A stretch of DNA of 64,000 nucleotides from Streptomyces changanensis (GTDB lineage Bacteria > Actinomycetota > Actinomycetes > Streptomycetales > Streptomycetaceae), in the NCBI RefSeq assembly GCF_024600715.1, contig NZ_CP102332.1, positions 3,162,001 through 3,226,000 of the forward strand, read 5' to 3'. Shown here in pieces: positions 1-13,928 of this stretch. Positions within the stretch are counted from its first letter, which is position 1. Each line of letters opens with the position of its first letter. The notes below the pieces were generated by a model. It did no database searches. It was not told where the DNA came from and saw only the letters and a list, made by a program, of their open reading frames with translations. The position numbers were made by a program, and so were the translations under genes.

Positions 1-98
1 GCGCGGCCTCCCCCGGCGCCGCCCTCCTCGCCCTGGTCCTGTGGGCGGCGGCGGCCCTGGCAGCAGCCGCGGTGTCCCTGAAACACCGGGACGTGTGA
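1..98 (+). CDS. C-terminal end of an ABC transporter permease (partial)
   Basis: An open frame enters the window from the left (codons begin at base 3) and stops at TGA 96-98. The 31 visible residues form one Ala/Leu/Val-rich membrane helix followed by a short basic tail ending KHRDV. That is the usual end of an ABC-2 type permease, and the next genes are a histidine kinase and response regulator, a common neighbourhood for such exporters. With so little sequence the family is an inference; what is seen is only a terminal membrane segment. Confidence 0.55.
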   Translation, partial: AASPGAALLALVLWAAAALAAAAVSLKHRDV

Positions 99-122
99 CC
101 GGTTCCGTACGAGGATGACCAC

Positions 123-1454
123 ATGAGCCGACAACCGTCCGCCACGGGGTCCCTGACGGCCTTCGTGCAGTCGGTGCTCCACCGGGTCCGCGGCCTCGAC
201 CGGTGCCACCCGCTGCTGTGGGACACGCTGCTGACCGGCTTCTTCGTCGTCGCCGCGCTCACGGACGCCAACGGCGGCTGGCGCAACATCGCCGCCGCCC
301 CGGACGTCCCCACGCCCCTCGTGTTCGCGATGAGCCTGGCCCTGTCGGTGCCGCTGCTGTGGCGGCGCCGGCATCCGCTCGCCGTGCTCGCCGTGATGGC
401 CCCGGCGGCGTTCGTCAGCAACTGGACGGGAGCCCTGCTCCAGGCGGCGATGATCCAGCACGTCGTCGTCTTCAACGTCGCGCTGCGCCTTCCGCTGCGC
501 CGCCTGTGGTGGGCGGCGGCCCTGCTGCTCGGGCCGCTGCTGGTGGGCGCGTACCGCTTCCCGCGCGCCGGCTGGGACCAGCTGGTCCTGGCACCGATGT
601 GGGCGTTCGCCCTGGTCGCGTTGGGCGGTCTGCTCGTGCGCACCCGCCAGGAGTACACGGCCTCACTCGTGGAGCGGGCCCGGCAGCTGGAGGTGGAGCG
701 CGACCAGCAGGCCCGGCTGGCGGCCGCGGCGGAACGGGCCCGGATCGCCCGGGAGATGCACGACATCATCGGGCACAACCTCTCCGTCATCACGGGCTTG
801 GCGGACGGCGGCCGTTACGCGGCGACCAGGTCGCCGGAGCGGGCGGGGCAGGCCCTCGACGCCATCGCTTCGACGAGTCGCCAGGCCCTGACCGAGCTGC
901 GCCGCCTGCTGGGGGTGCTGCGTGACGAACCGGTGGACGAGCCGGCGGCCGCGCCCGCCGAGCTCACCCCGCAGCCGGCCCTGGCCGACCTGGACCAGCT
1001 GGTGGACGGGGTGAGGGCGGCGGGCCTGCCGGTACGGTTCGCGGTCCGCGGCCGGCCGGTACCGCTGCCCGCCGGCCCTCAGTTGACGGTGTTCCGCGTG
1101 GTGCAGGAGGCCCTGACGAACACGCTGAAGCACGCGGGCCCGGGGGCGACGGCGACCGTGGACGTCTCGTACGAGGACGGCCCTGGTGAAGGGCGCGCCG
1201 ACGGCGCGCGCGGTGGGTCCGACGTCGGGACCGGTAGCGGGTCCGACGGCGGGACCGGTGGTCGGGGCGGGGTCGCGGTCACCGTCACGGACACGGGCCG
1301 TCCGGTGCTGGGGACGCCGCCGCCCGGCCGCGGTCTGACGGGCATGCGCGAGCGCGCGGCCCTGTACGACGGAACTCTCGACGCCGGCCCGCTGCCCGCC
1401 CCCGCGGGTGGGTGGCGGGTGCGTCTCCATCTCCCGAAGGACTCCCTCTCGTGA
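123..1454 (+). CDS. Two-component sensor histidine kinase (NarL/DesK-type)
   Basis: Membrane sensor kinase of 443 residues that should phosphorylate the response regulator encoded immediately downstream. Residues about 35-175 hold five or six hydrophobic segments. The HisKA_3 box ARIAREMHDIIGHNLS contains the phospho-acceptor His213, the N box of the HATPase domain is near residues 324-343 (QEALTNTLKH), and a G box (GRGLTGMRERA) lies near the end. Between the N and G boxes is a Gly/Asp-rich stretch (about 350-385) absent from typical kinases. Start ATG 123 has GAGG nine bases upstream. The stop overlaps the next gene by four bases (GTGA), so the pair is translationally coupled. The signal sensed is unknown. 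Confidence 0.9.
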   Translation: MSRQPSATGSLTAFVQSVLHRVRGLDRCHPLLWDTLLTGFFVVAALTDANGGWRNIAAAPDVPTPLVFAMSLALSVPLLWRRRHPLAVLAVMAPAAFVSNWTGALLQAAMIQHVVVFNVALRLPLRRLWWAAALLLGPLLVGAYRFPRAGWDQLVLAPMWAFALVALGGLLVRTRQEYTASLVERARQLEVERDQQARLAAAAERARIAREMHDIIGHNLSVITGLADGGRYAATRSPERAGQALDAIASTSRQALTELRRLLGVLRDEPVDEPAAAPAELTPQPALADLDQLVDGVRAAGLPVRFAVRGRPVPLPAGPQLTVFRVVQEALTNTLKHAGPGATATVDVSYEDGPGEGRADGARGGSDVGTGSGSDGGTGGRGGVAVTVTDTGRPVLGTPPPGRGLTGMRERAALYDGTLDAGPLPAPAGGWRVRLHLPKDSLS

Positions 1455-2116
1455 CCACGGTGCTCATCGTCGACGACCAGCCGTTGCAGCGGTTCGGGTT
1501 CCGCATGCTCCTGGAGAGCCAGGATGACCTGTCGGTGGCGGGCGAGGCGGGCACGGGCGGCGAGGCCGTCCGGTTGGCCGCCGAACTGCGGCCGGACGTG
1601 GCCTTGATGGACGTCCGCATGCCGGGGATGGACGGCATCGAGGCGACGCGCCGCATCGTGGCGTCGGGCGGTCGTACCCGTGTGCTGATCCTGACGACGT
1701 TCGACCTGGACGAGTACGCGTACGCGGGTCTGCGCGCGGGCGCGAGCGGTTTCCTGCTGAAGGACGCGCAGCCGGAGGAGGTGTTGTCGGGGGTGCGGGC
1801 GGTGGCGTCGGGGGACGCGGTGGTGGCGCCGCGGCTGACGCGGCGGCTGCTGGACGCGTACGCGCAGCACCTTCCACCGGTGCCGGGGGCGGCGCCGCTG
1901 CCCGATCGGCGCCTGGCGGCCCTGACGGAGCGGGAGCGGGAGATCCTCGCGGTGATCGCCCAGGGGTGGACGAACACGGAGATCGCCGAACGGTTCCACC
2001 TGGCCGAGTCCACGGTGAAGACGCACGTGGGCCGGATCCTGGCGAAGACGGGTTCCCGGGACCGAGTGCAGGCGGTGATCCTGGCGTACGACACCCGCCT
2101 CGTCCAGCCGTCCTGA
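1451..2116 (+). CDS. LuxR/NarL-family response regulator
   Basis: Cognate regulator of the preceding kinase, 221 residues. The receiver domain (about 1-120) has the acidic pair in VLIVDDQP, the phospho-acceptor Asp in VALMDVRMPGMDG and the conserved Lys in FLLKDAQ. The C-terminal LuxR-type helix-turn-helix (about 155-215) starts LTEREREILAVIAQGWTNTEI. GTG 1451 overlaps the kinase stop by four bases, which decides the start. It probably controls the ABC transporter genes upstream of the window, judged from position only. Confidence 0.93.
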   Translation: MTTVLIVDDQPLQRFGFRMLLESQDDLSVAGEAGTGGEAVRLAAELRPDVALMDVRMPGMDGIEATRRIVASGGRTRVLILTTFDLDEYAYAGLRAGASGFLLKDAQPEEVLSGVRAVASGDAVVAPRLTRRLLDAYAQHLPPVPGAAPLPDRRLAALTEREREILAVIAQGWTNTEIAERFHLAESTVKTHVGRILAKTGSRDRVQAVILAYDTRLVQPS

Positions 2117-2215
2117 AGGAACGCCCCGGGGTCGGCCCTTTAAGCCGACCCTTCGAGTCGACCCTTCCCGGTTCGGCCGGCTGTCGCGCGGAAAAAAGGA
2201 GCCCGGAAATACGGA

Positions 2216-2243
2216 AAGCCCCGCACCATACGGTGCGGGGCTT
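2216..2243 (-). terminator. rRNA operon terminator
   Basis: Perfect 12-bp hairpin (2216-2227 with 2232-2243, loop of four) just after the 5S gene in the minus direction. A run of six T on the minus strand follows at 2191-2196. The stretch 2117-2215 holds nothing else. Confidence 0.85.
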
Positions 2244-2256
2244 CCCCAACAAATTG

Positions 2257-2374
2257 TTCGGCGGTGTCCTACTCTCCCACAGGGTCCCCCCTGCAGTACC
2301 ATCGGCGCTGAAAGGCTTAGCTTCCGGGTTCGAAATGTAACCGGGCGTTTCCCTAACGCTATGACCACCGAAAC
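2257..2374 (-). rRNA. rrf: 5S ribosomal RNA
   Basis: The minus strand begins GTTTCGGTGGTCATAGCG and ends in the complementary CGCCGAAC, the closing helix of actinobacterial 5S rRNA. Length is about 118 nt, and it lies about 80 nt after 23S. The exact 3' base is uncertain by one or two. Confidence 0.93.
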
Positions 2375-2454
2375 ACTATGAAGATATCGACCTACAACCA
2401 ACCGGCAGATTGGGAGTTCGTTACTTCAGAACTAACACAGTGGACGCGAGCAAC
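2375..2454 (-). other. 23S-5S spacer with 3' arm of the 23S processing stem
   Basis: Spacer without gene. Bases 2436-2452 are the exact reverse complement of 5581-5597, which lies just before the 5' end of 23S. In the transcript these 17 nt pair to form a stem enclosing the whole 23S, the usual RNase III processing substrate. Confidence 0.75.
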
Positions 2455-7404
<4,950 letters not shown>

Positions 7405-8040
7405 ATGCTTACCCGTGATCGGGTCGACACTCGCGTTGAGCGGAACCGGGGGGAGGAATAGTCCCCCGCGGTTCACAGCATCCTCGCTGTGTTTTCTACA
7501 AAGGAACCTCATCTCCGTGATGGAGACGGGGTATCAACTAATCTGGCGTTGATTTTTGGCACGCTGTTGAGTTCTCAAGGAACGGACGCTTCCTTTGTAC
7601 TCACCCTCTCGGGCTTTCCTCCGGGCGCTTCCCTTCGGTCTTTCGTGTTTCCAGTCTAGCAGATCCGATTTCTCGTTTCCGCCACCCGCTGGAGCGGGCT
7701 GCCGGGCCGTTCTCTGCTTTCGCGTTTCCCTTTCCGGCGGTTCCGACTCTATCAGATCCTTTCGGGCCTGATTCCCCGTCAGAGGGGGTTGTCTTTCCGG
7801 CCCTTCGGCCGTTCCGACGTCCCAAACTCTAGCGGATTTCCGCGGCGCCTCATAATCGGGGCGTCCGGATGAATTACGGCATGCCGAAATTCATCCCGGG
7901 GGAAGAATCGTGCTGGGTTTGGGTGCCGCATCAGCGGCTGAGTGGCCGCCGCAGAACCGTTCCGGTCCCGCGACAACCCGAAGAACTATACGGACTGCCA
8001 CAGTCCGCGTCAACCCCCCACCGCGGCGGGGTCCGTACGG
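7405..8040 (-). promoter_or_regulatory. rRNA operon leader and promoter region
   Basis: Gene-free 636 nt upstream of 16S. On the minus strand three similar -10 boxes occur: TAGAGT (7826-7831), TAGAGT (7746-7751) and TAGACT (7653-7658). The last two sit in nearly the same context GGATCTG(A/C)TAGA. Recognisable -35 boxes are poor. Multiple tandem promoters are known for Streptomyces rRNA operons. Downstream are the conserved TTGAGAACTCAACAG box (about 7569-7583) and the 5' arm of the 16S processing stem (7547-7562). Promoter activity is inferred. Confidence 0.7.
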
Positions 8041-8592
8041 TCAGTCGAGGTCCTTCAGCCGGCCCTCGGCGTCCGGCTGCGCGTGCTCCACGCGGCGCAG
8101 GAGGCGGATCAGCAGCTCGCCGAGGACACCGCGCTCGTCCCCGGACAGGTCCTGCAGCAGTTCCTCCTCGAACGTGGTCGCCATCCGCATGGACTCCAGC
8201 CACTTGGCGCGGCCCTCGTCCGTCAGCTCCACGATCACGCGGACCCGGTTCGTCTCGTCGCGGTCCCGGGTGACGAGGCCCTCGCCGGCCATCCGGTCGA
8301 TGCGGTGCGTCATGGCCGCGGGGGTGAGACCGAGGCGCTTGGCGAGCTGGCTCGGGCCCATCCGGTACGGGGCGCCCGAGAGGACGAGGGTCTTGAGGAC
8401 CTCCCACTCGGTGTTCCCGATGCCGAGCTCGGCGAGCTGGCGTCCGTACGCCACGGTCATGCGGCGGTTCAGGCGGCCGAGTGCCGAGACGACCTGCTCG
8501 ACCTGCGGGTCGAGGTCGCGGTACTCGCGCTGGTAGGCGGCGATCTGCTCGTCGAGGGTCGGTTCGACGCTCGGCACGTGGGCTTCGGGCAT
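8041..8592 (-). CDS. MarR-family transcriptional regulator
   Basis: 183-residue winged-helix repressor, the usual size for MarR. The DNA-binding core is about residues 60-120 (EWEVLKTLVLSGAPYRMG, then PSQLAKRLGLTPAAMTHR) with the wing after it (DRDETNRVRVIVELTDEG). It is divergent from an MFS exporter and most likely represses that gene and itself through the palindromes between them. An upstream in-frame extension exists, but ATG 8592 fits the family length and the longer form would read through the operator region. Confidence 0.88.
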   Translation of the reverse strand: MPEAHVPSVEPTLDEQIAAYQREYRDLDPQVEQVVSALGRLNRRMTVAYGRQLAELGIGNTEWEVLKTLVLSGAPYRMGPSQLAKRLGLTPAAMTHRIDRMAGEGLVTRDRDETNRVRVIVELTDEGRAKWLESMRMATTFEEELLQDLSGDERGVLGELLIRLLRRVEHAQPDAEGRLKDLD

Positions 8593-8661
8593 GTCGAGGA
8601 GTATCCCACGCGCGCGTTCGCTTCGAAGTCCTTCACTGTGTACAGTTAAGCATCGAACTTT

Positions 8662-8689
8662 AGGATTGAAGTCTTCAGGCTTCAGTCCT
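8662..8689. promoter_or_regulatory. Probable MarR operator between marR and MFS genes
   Basis: Inverted repeat AGGATTGAAG (8662-8671) and CTTCAGTCCT (8680-8689), nine of ten bases complementary, with extra CTTCA/TGAAG half-sites close by (8631-8635, 8695-8699). It sits in the 118-bp divergent region, where MarR proteins normally bind. Binding is inferred. Confidence 0.55.
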
Positions 8690-8710
8690 ACGACGTTGAA
8701 GTGGGTGAGT

Positions 8711-10012
8711 GTGACCAAGGCAAGGGGCGCGGCGATGCGCCGGATCCAGGCGGGCAACGCGCTGAGCGCGTTCGGACTCGGGTTCACCGTTCCGTATCTC
8801 TATGTGTACGTGGCGCAGGTCAGGGACCTGGGGGCCACCACGGCGGGGGCCGTGCTGGCCGTCTTCGCCATGGCCGCCCTCGCCGTGCTGCCCTTCACGG
8901 GCAGGACCATCGACCGGCGCGGCCCCCTGCCCGTCCTCATCGGTGCCGCCCTCCTCGCCGCGCTCGGCGCGCTCGCCATGGGCGTCGCCGGCAGCGTCAC
9001 CGCCGTCGTCGGTGCCGCCGCGCTGCTCGGGGCCGGTACGGCCGTGATGCAGCCCGCGCTCGCCACGATGATCGTCTGGAGCTCCGCCCCGGACGCCCGC
9101 ACCCGCGCCTTCGCCCTCCAGTTCTTCCTGCAGAACCTCGGCCTCGGCATCGGCGGCCTCATCGGCGGCCTGCTCGTCGACGAGAGCCGGCCCGGCAGCT
9201 TCCTGCTGCTGTTCTCCATCGAGGCGGCCATGTTCCTCGTCCTCGCCGCCATCGCCGCGACCGTCCGCATGCCGCACACCCCGGCCATCGCCGACGCCCG
9301 GCCCGGTCACACCGGCGCCAAGGGCGGGGGCGGGCTGCGCGCCCTGCTCGGGCACCGGGCGATGGTCCAGCTCTGCGTCCTCGGCTTCGTCCTCTTCTTC
9401 GCCTGCTACGGGCAGTTCGAGTCGGGCCTCGCCGCGTACGGGACCGAGGCCGCCGGGATCGAGCCGTCGACCCTCGGCATGGCGCTGGCCGCGAACACCG
9501 CCGTCATCGTGGCCGCCCAGTTCCTGGTGCTGCGGTTCGTGGAGCGCCGCCGCCGCAGCCGGGTCATCGCGGCCGTGGGCCTGATCTGGGCCGTCGCGTG
9601 GCTCATCGCCGGGTACGCGGGCCTCGGCCACGGCAGCCAGGCCATGGCGACCGCCGCGTTCATCACCACCTACGGGCTCTTCGGGCTCGGCGAGGCGATG
9701 CTGTCGCCGACCGTCGCACCGCTGGTGGCCGACCTGGCGCCCGAGTCGATGGTCGGCCAGTACAACTCGGCGTTCGCGCTGGTCAAGCAGCTCGCCCTGG
9801 CCGTCGGGCCGGCGGTGGGCGGGCCCATGGGAGCCGCGCTCCACGGGCCGTACATCGTGACGTTCGTGCTGTTCTCGCTGGGCATCAGCGTGCTGGCGCT
9901 ACGCCTGGGGCGGAGCCTCACCGCCCTGCAGGACCACCCGTACGGCATGCGGTCCCGGGTCGTCGCCCGGCACGCTCCGGAGGAGCGGGCCACCGCCGGC
10001 ACGGCCGCCTGA
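8711..10012 (+). CDS. MFS transporter (drug-efflux type)
   Basis: 433-residue integral membrane protein with about 12 hydrophobic helices. The MFS A-loop signature appears as GRTIDRRGPLPVLIG after the second helix. The short C-terminal tail is cytoplasmic. Divergence from a MarR repressor suggests substrate-induced efflux of a small molecule; the substrate cannot be told. GTG 8711 was chosen; ATG 8735 is an alternative, and in-frame codons further upstream would overlap the operator. Confidence 0.85.
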   Translation: MTKARGAAMRRIQAGNALSAFGLGFTVPYLYVYVAQVRDLGATTAGAVLAVFAMAALAVLPFTGRTIDRRGPLPVLIGAALLAALGALAMGVAGSVTAVVGAAALLGAGTAVMQPALATMIVWSSAPDARTRAFALQFFLQNLGLGIGGLIGGLLVDESRPGSFLLLFSIEAAMFLVLAAIAATVRMPHTPAIADARPGHTGAKGGGGLRALLGHRAMVQLCVLGFVLFFACYGQFESGLAAYGTEAAGIEPSTLGMALAANTAVIVAAQFLVLRFVERRRRSRVIAAVGLIWAVAWLIAGYAGLGHGSQAMATAAFITTYGLFGLGEAMLSPTVAPLVADLAPESMVGQYNSAFALVKQLALAVGPAVGGPMGAALHGPYIVTFVLFSLGISVLALRLGRSLTALQDHPYGMRSRVVARHAPEERATAGTAA

Positions 10013-10033
10013 CCGCCACCACGGGACGCCGCC

Positions 10034-10079
10034 CCTCGGCCCCGCCCGCGGCCCTCACGGGGTCCGGGCGGGGCCGAGG
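10034..10079. terminator. Bidirectional terminator between MFS and SpoIIE genes
   Basis: Perfect 15-bp inverted repeat (10034-10048 with 10065-10079) in the 81-nt gap between two convergent genes. No T-run on either side, as is common in Streptomyces. Confidence 0.75.
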
Positions 10080-10093
10080 CGTCCACGAGGTGG

Positions 10094-12070
10094 TCAGCCG
10101 GGCAGGGCGAACTCGCACCACACGGCCTTCCCGCCGCCCGGCGTGCGGCGGCTGCCCCAGGACGAGGCGATCGTGGCGATGATCGAGATGCCGCGGCCCG
10201 CCTCGTCCTCCGTCTCCGCGCGGCGCCGGCGCGGCAGGTGGTCGTCCCCGTCGGTCACCTCGATGATCAGGCGCCGGTCCGTGCGCCGCAGCCGCAGCCG
10301 CATCGGGGGCGTGCCGTGCTGGAGGGAGTTCGCCACCAGCTCGCTCGTCGCCAGGACGCCCAGGTCGCGCAGCTCCACCGGGAACCGCCAGCTCGACAGC
10401 ACCCCGGACGCGAAGGCCCGTGCGCGGGGAGCCGCCTCCACCCCGCCCAGCAGGTCCAGCGCCGCGTTGTGGAACAGCTCCGCGTCCGCCCCCGACCGCG
10501 ACGGGTGTTGGAGGACCAGTACCGCGACGTCGTCGTCGTGCTCCGCCGTCACCCCCAGGGAGCGCAGCAGCCGGTCGCACACCACCTGCGGGGCGCCCGA
10601 CGCGCCGGACAGCGCCCGCTCCAGGCCCGCCACGCCTTCGTCGATGTCCTCGCCGCGCCGCTCGACCAGGCCGTCCGTGTAGAGGACGGCGGTCGAACCG
10701 GGCGGCAGGGCGATCGTCCCCGACGTGTGCAGCCACCCGCCCGTGCCCAGCGGCGGCCCCGTCGGGTCGTCGGCCCGGCGGACCGAACCGTCCTCGTCCC
10801 GCACCAGGATCGGCAGGTGCCCGGCGGACGCGTAGACCAGGCGGCCCTCGTTCGGGTCGTGGACCGCGTACACGCATGTGGCGATCTGGCTCGCGTCGAT
10901 CTCCGCGGCCAGTCCGTCCAGCAGCTGCAGCACCTCGTGCGGCGGCAGGTCCAGGCGCGCGTAGGCCCGCACCGCCGTCCGCAGCTGCCCCATGACCGCC
11001 GCCGCCCGCACTCCGCGGCCCATGACGTCCCCGATGACGAGGGCCGTGCGGCCGGCGCCGAGCGTGATCACGTCGTACCAGTCGCCGCCGACCGCCGCGT
11101 CCGTGCCGCCCGGCTGGTAGGTCGCGGCGACCCGCAGGTCGTCCGGCTGCTCCAGCTCCTGCGGCAGCAGCGAGCGCTGGAGCGTCACCGCCGTCTCTCG
11201 GTGGCGGCGCTCGCTGGCCCGCAGCCGCTCCGCCGCCTCCGCGTGGTCCGTGACGTCCGCCGCGTGCACCAGGACCCCGCCGCCCGGGCGCGCCGGCCGA
11301 CCGTGGTGGGCGGGGACGTCGACGGGGAGGCACGAGACCGTGAAGGAACCGCCGCCCTGCGTCCGGCGCGACTTCACCGTCCGCGGCTTGCCACTGCGCA
11401 GCACCTGGTCCATGAGCGGTACGAGGCCCAGGTCGGTGAGCTCGGGGCAGCCGTCGGCGACCGTGCTGCCCGGGGCGCGGTGCCCGAACACCGCGGCGTA
11501 GGCGTCGTTGACGTACGCGACGCGGTGCTCCGTGCCGTAGGTGAGCGCGACGAGGCCGGGGAGGTGGCTGAGGATCTCCCGCACGGAGAAGTCCTCCAGG
11601 GACGGGGGCGCGGGGAGCGGGGAGGGCGCGGCGGATGTGCCGGACGCGGCGGGTGGCGCCTGCGCGGGCGAGCCGGCAGCGGCGACGCCGCCGGCGGCGG
11701 GCGTACCGCAGGCTTCGGGCGGCCCGGGGACACCGGGCACACCGGGCGGCGCGGCGTGACCACCAGTGCCACCGGCCCCACCGGTCCCACCGGTCTCCTG
11801 CGCGCCGTCGGGTGCATCGGATCGTGGGAGGGGCGCGCCCGGTACCGTCGCACGCCCGTCCGACGCGGCGAGCACCGCCGCCCCGTCGGGCCCGTCGGCG
11901 GGCACCGGGGCGTCGTCGGGTGGCGTCCCCGCCTGCCGGTCGTACTCACCCCGCGCTGCGGGCACGGCGCCTTCGCCCCGCTGCCCCGGCGAGCCCGTCT
12001 GATCGGTCCTGCGCGCGGCGGCGCGGCGCTGCGTACCGGGAAAGCGGGCGCTCCAACGCGTGAAGTTCAC
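10094..12070 (-). CDS. PAS-SpoIIE phosphatase with C-terminal HATPase domain
   Basis: 658-residue soluble signalling protein. Residues 1-165 are Gly/Pro/Ala-rich and probably disordered. A PAS domain follows (about 165-280; HRVAYVNDAYAAVFGHR), then a PP2C-type SpoIIE phosphatase (about 310-520; metal-binding Asp in VGGDWYDV and VIGDVMGRG), then an RsbW-like HATPase_c domain (about 535-658; N box ELVANSLQHG). Proteins of this layout control anti-anti-sigma partner switching; no partner gene is adjacent. GTG 12070 start, Shine-Dalgarno weak. The promoter region carries a strong inverted repeat at 12137-12157. Confidence 0.88.
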   Translation of the reverse strand: MNFTRWSARFPGTQRRAAARRTDQTGSPGQRGEGAVPAARGEYDRQAGTPPDDAPVPADGPDGAAVLAASDGRATVPGAPLPRSDAPDGAQETGGTGGAGGTGGHAAPPGVPGVPGPPEACGTPAAGGVAAAGSPAQAPPAASGTSAAPSPLPAPPSLEDFSVREILSHLPGLVALTYGTEHRVAYVNDAYAAVFGHRAPGSTVADGCPELTDLGLVPLMDQVLRSGKPRTVKSRRTQGGGSFTVSCLPVDVPAHHGRPARPGGGVLVHAADVTDHAEAAERLRASERRHRETAVTLQRSLLPQELEQPDDLRVAATYQPGGTDAAVGGDWYDVITLGAGRTALVIGDVMGRGVRAAAVMGQLRTAVRAYARLDLPPHEVLQLLDGLAAEIDASQIATCVYAVHDPNEGRLVYASAGHLPILVRDEDGSVRRADDPTGPPLGTGGWLHTSGTIALPPGSTAVLYTDGLVERRGEDIDEGVAGLERALSGASGAPQVVCDRLLRSLGVTAEHDDDVAVLVLQHPSRSGADAELFHNAALDLLGGVEAAPRARAFASGVLSSWRFPVELRDLGVLATSELVANSLQHGTPPMRLRLRRTDRRLIIEVTDGDDHLPRRRRAETEDEAGRGISIIATIASSWGSRRTPGGGKAVWCEFALPG

Positions 12071-12136
12071 GGATCTCTATGCCTCGTGGTGTCGTTGCCG
12101 TGCTGAGTCACTCTGTGCAGGTGTGAGCCCACCTAT

Positions 12137-12157
12137 GGTCACACGTCCAGTGTGACC
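12137..12157 (-). promoter_or_regulatory. Operator-like inverted repeat in the SpoIIE gene promoter
   Basis: Perfect 8-bp arms GGTCACAC (12137-12144) and GTGTGACC (12150-12157) around five bases. On the minus strand the repeat fills the 17-bp spacer between a possible -35 TTCGGT and -10 CATAGG, a classic repressor position. Further GTGTGA-like half-sites lie at 12121-12126 and 12161-12165. The binder is unknown. Confidence 0.45.
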
Positions 12158-12176
12158 GAACACACTGACAAGGGCG

Positions 12177-13685
12177 TCAATCGTTCGTGGGGTCGTTCGG
12201 CCCCGTCCGGCCCGGGCCCCCGAGGTCCCCGCCGCCTCTCCCGTCCCCGTCGTCACCCGTGTCATGGGCGTCGGGGGAGGAGTCGGAGGTGACGGCCATG
12301 TCCGCCGGAGGCGGCGGCGGACCCGCGGCGAGGGCGAACTCCGCGCGCGGGTGCTCGAGCGAACCCAGCGACACGATCTCCCGCTTGAACAGCCCCGCCA
12401 GCGTCCACTCCGCCAGCACGCGCGCCTTCCGGTTGAACGTCGGGACGCGACTGAGGTGGTAGGCGCGGTGCATGAACCACGCCGGATAGCCCTTCAGCTT
12501 CCGCCCGTAGACGTGCGCGACGCCCTTGTGCAGCCCGAGCGACGCCACGGACCCCACGTACCGGTGCGCGTACTCCTGCAGCGGCCGGCCCTGCAGCGAC
12601 GCCACGAGGTTCTCCGCCAGGACCTTCGCCTGACGGACGGCGTGCTGCGCGTTCGGCGCGCAGTCCGCGCCCGCGGCCTTCGCCGTGACGTCCGGGACGG
12701 CCGCGGCGTCCCCGGCGGCCCACGCGTGCTCCACGCCCTCCACCGTCAGGTGGGCGGTGCACCGCAGGCGGCCCCGCTCGTTCAGCGGCAGCCCGGTCGC
12801 CGCGAGCACCGGCGCCGGCTTCACGCCCGCCGTCCACACGACCGTGCGCGTCGGGAAGCGGCTCCCGTCGCTGAGGACCGCCACCCGGTCCACGCACGAC
12901 TCCAGGCGCGTCCCCAGCCGGACGTCGATGTTCCGGGCACGCAGCTCCCGCACCGTGTACCGGCCCATCTCCTCGCCCACCTCGGGCAGGATGCGGTCGC
13001 TCGCCTCGACCAGCACCCACTTCAGGTCCTCGGCCTTGACGTTGTGGTAGTACCGCGCCGTGTAGCGGGCCATGTCCTCCAACTCCCCCAGCGCCTCCAC
13101 GCCGGCGTACCCGCCGCCGACGAAGACGAAGGTCAGCGCGGCGTCCCGGATGGCCGGGTCACGGGTGGAGGAGGCGATGTCCATCTGCTCGATGACGTGG
13201 TTGCGCAGGCCGATGGCCTCCTCGACCGTCTTGAACCCGATGCCGTGATCGGCCAGACCGGGCACGGGGAGCGTGCGCGAGACGGAACCCGGCGCGAGGA
13301 CCAGCTCGTCGTAGGTCAGCTCCAGCGGACCGGCCGCCTCCTCCTCCGAGGCGAGGGTCCGGACGGTCGCGGTGCGCTTGGCGTGGTCGAGGGACTCCAC
13401 CTCGCCGATGACGATCCGGCACCGGTCCAGGACCCGGCGCAGCGGCACCACGACGTGCCGGGGCGAGATGTTCCCCGCCGCCGCCTCCGGGAGGAACGGC
13501 TGGTACGTCATGTACGGGTCCGGTGAGACCACCACCACCTCGACCGCCCCGCTTCTCAGCTCGTCCCCGAGCTGCCGCTGCAGGTGCAGGGCGGTGTACA
13601 TACCGACATAGCCGCCGCCGACGACGAGAACGCGCGCACGAGTCGGGGATTCGGCGGATCCCCGCGAGATAGCAGCCGTCACCAT
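12177..13685 (-). CDS. ndh: Type II NADH:quinone oxidoreductase (NDH-2)
   Basis: 502-residue FAD-dependent, non-proton-pumping NADH dehydrogenase feeding electrons from NADH to menaquinone on the inner membrane face. The FAD-binding motif VLVVGGGYVGMYTA lies near the N-terminus and a second dinucleotide motif FVFVGGGYAGVEALGEL near residue 185. The later FAD contact is seen in HAWAAGDAAAVPD. Some NDH-2 also have a C-terminal amphipathic membrane anchor; the end here is Pro/Gly/Asp-rich instead. ATG 13685 was taken; GTG 13718 would add 11 residues without a better ribosome site. It is divergent from the AtrA-type regulator, the arrangement I remember for SCO4119/SCO4118. Confidence 0.88.
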   Translation of the reverse strand: MVTAAISRGSAESPTRARVLVVGGGYVGMYTALHLQRQLGDELRSGAVEVVVVSPDPYMTYQPFLPEAAAGNISPRHVVVPLRRVLDRCRIVIGEVESLDHAKRTATVRTLASEEEAAGPLELTYDELVLAPGSVSRTLPVPGLADHGIGFKTVEEAIGLRNHVIEQMDIASSTRDPAIRDAALTFVFVGGGYAGVEALGELEDMARYTARYYHNVKAEDLKWVLVEASDRILPEVGEEMGRYTVRELRARNIDVRLGTRLESCVDRVAVLSDGSRFPTRTVVWTAGVKPAPVLAATGLPLNERGRLRCTAHLTVEGVEHAWAAGDAAAVPDVTAKAAGADCAPNAQHAVRQAKVLAENLVASLQGRPLQEYAHRYVGSVASLGLHKGVAHVYGRKLKGYPAWFMHRAYHLSRVPTFNRKARVLAEWTLAGLFKREIVSLGSLEHPRAEFALAAGPPPPPADMAVTSDSSPDAHDTGDDGDGRGGGDLGGPGRTGPNDPTND

Positions 13686-13898
13686 CCCATGACGCAACGA
13701 GCGCCGGTGTTTGTCCACAGGCTCGACGGATTGTGTGACCGGTGGAGCCGGGAGGCGCGGGGTGGCGCTTCACCCCCGCGGAAGGGGGAAAGCGCACGTC
13801 AGACCGGGCGCCGGGGGCGGCACGCGGGACGGCAATCGGGAGTCTTCCGCACCTTGCTCCGATCGAGGGGCGCACCGGACGGAACTACCCCTTCTGAA

Positions 13899-13928
13899 TT
13901 GACTCCGTCTCAACTATGTTCGTATCTC
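13899..13928 (+). promoter_or_regulatory. Promoter of the TetR/AtrA gene
   Basis: -35 TTGACT (13899-13904), an 18-bp spacer and -10 TATCTC (13923-13928), giving a 5' leader of about 100 nt before ATG 14039. GACGGA (13878-13883) and TCCGTC (13904-13909) flank the -35 as inverted arms 20 bp apart, a possible autoregulatory site. The rest of the 353-nt gap 13686-14038 shows no gene. Confidence 0.55.
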
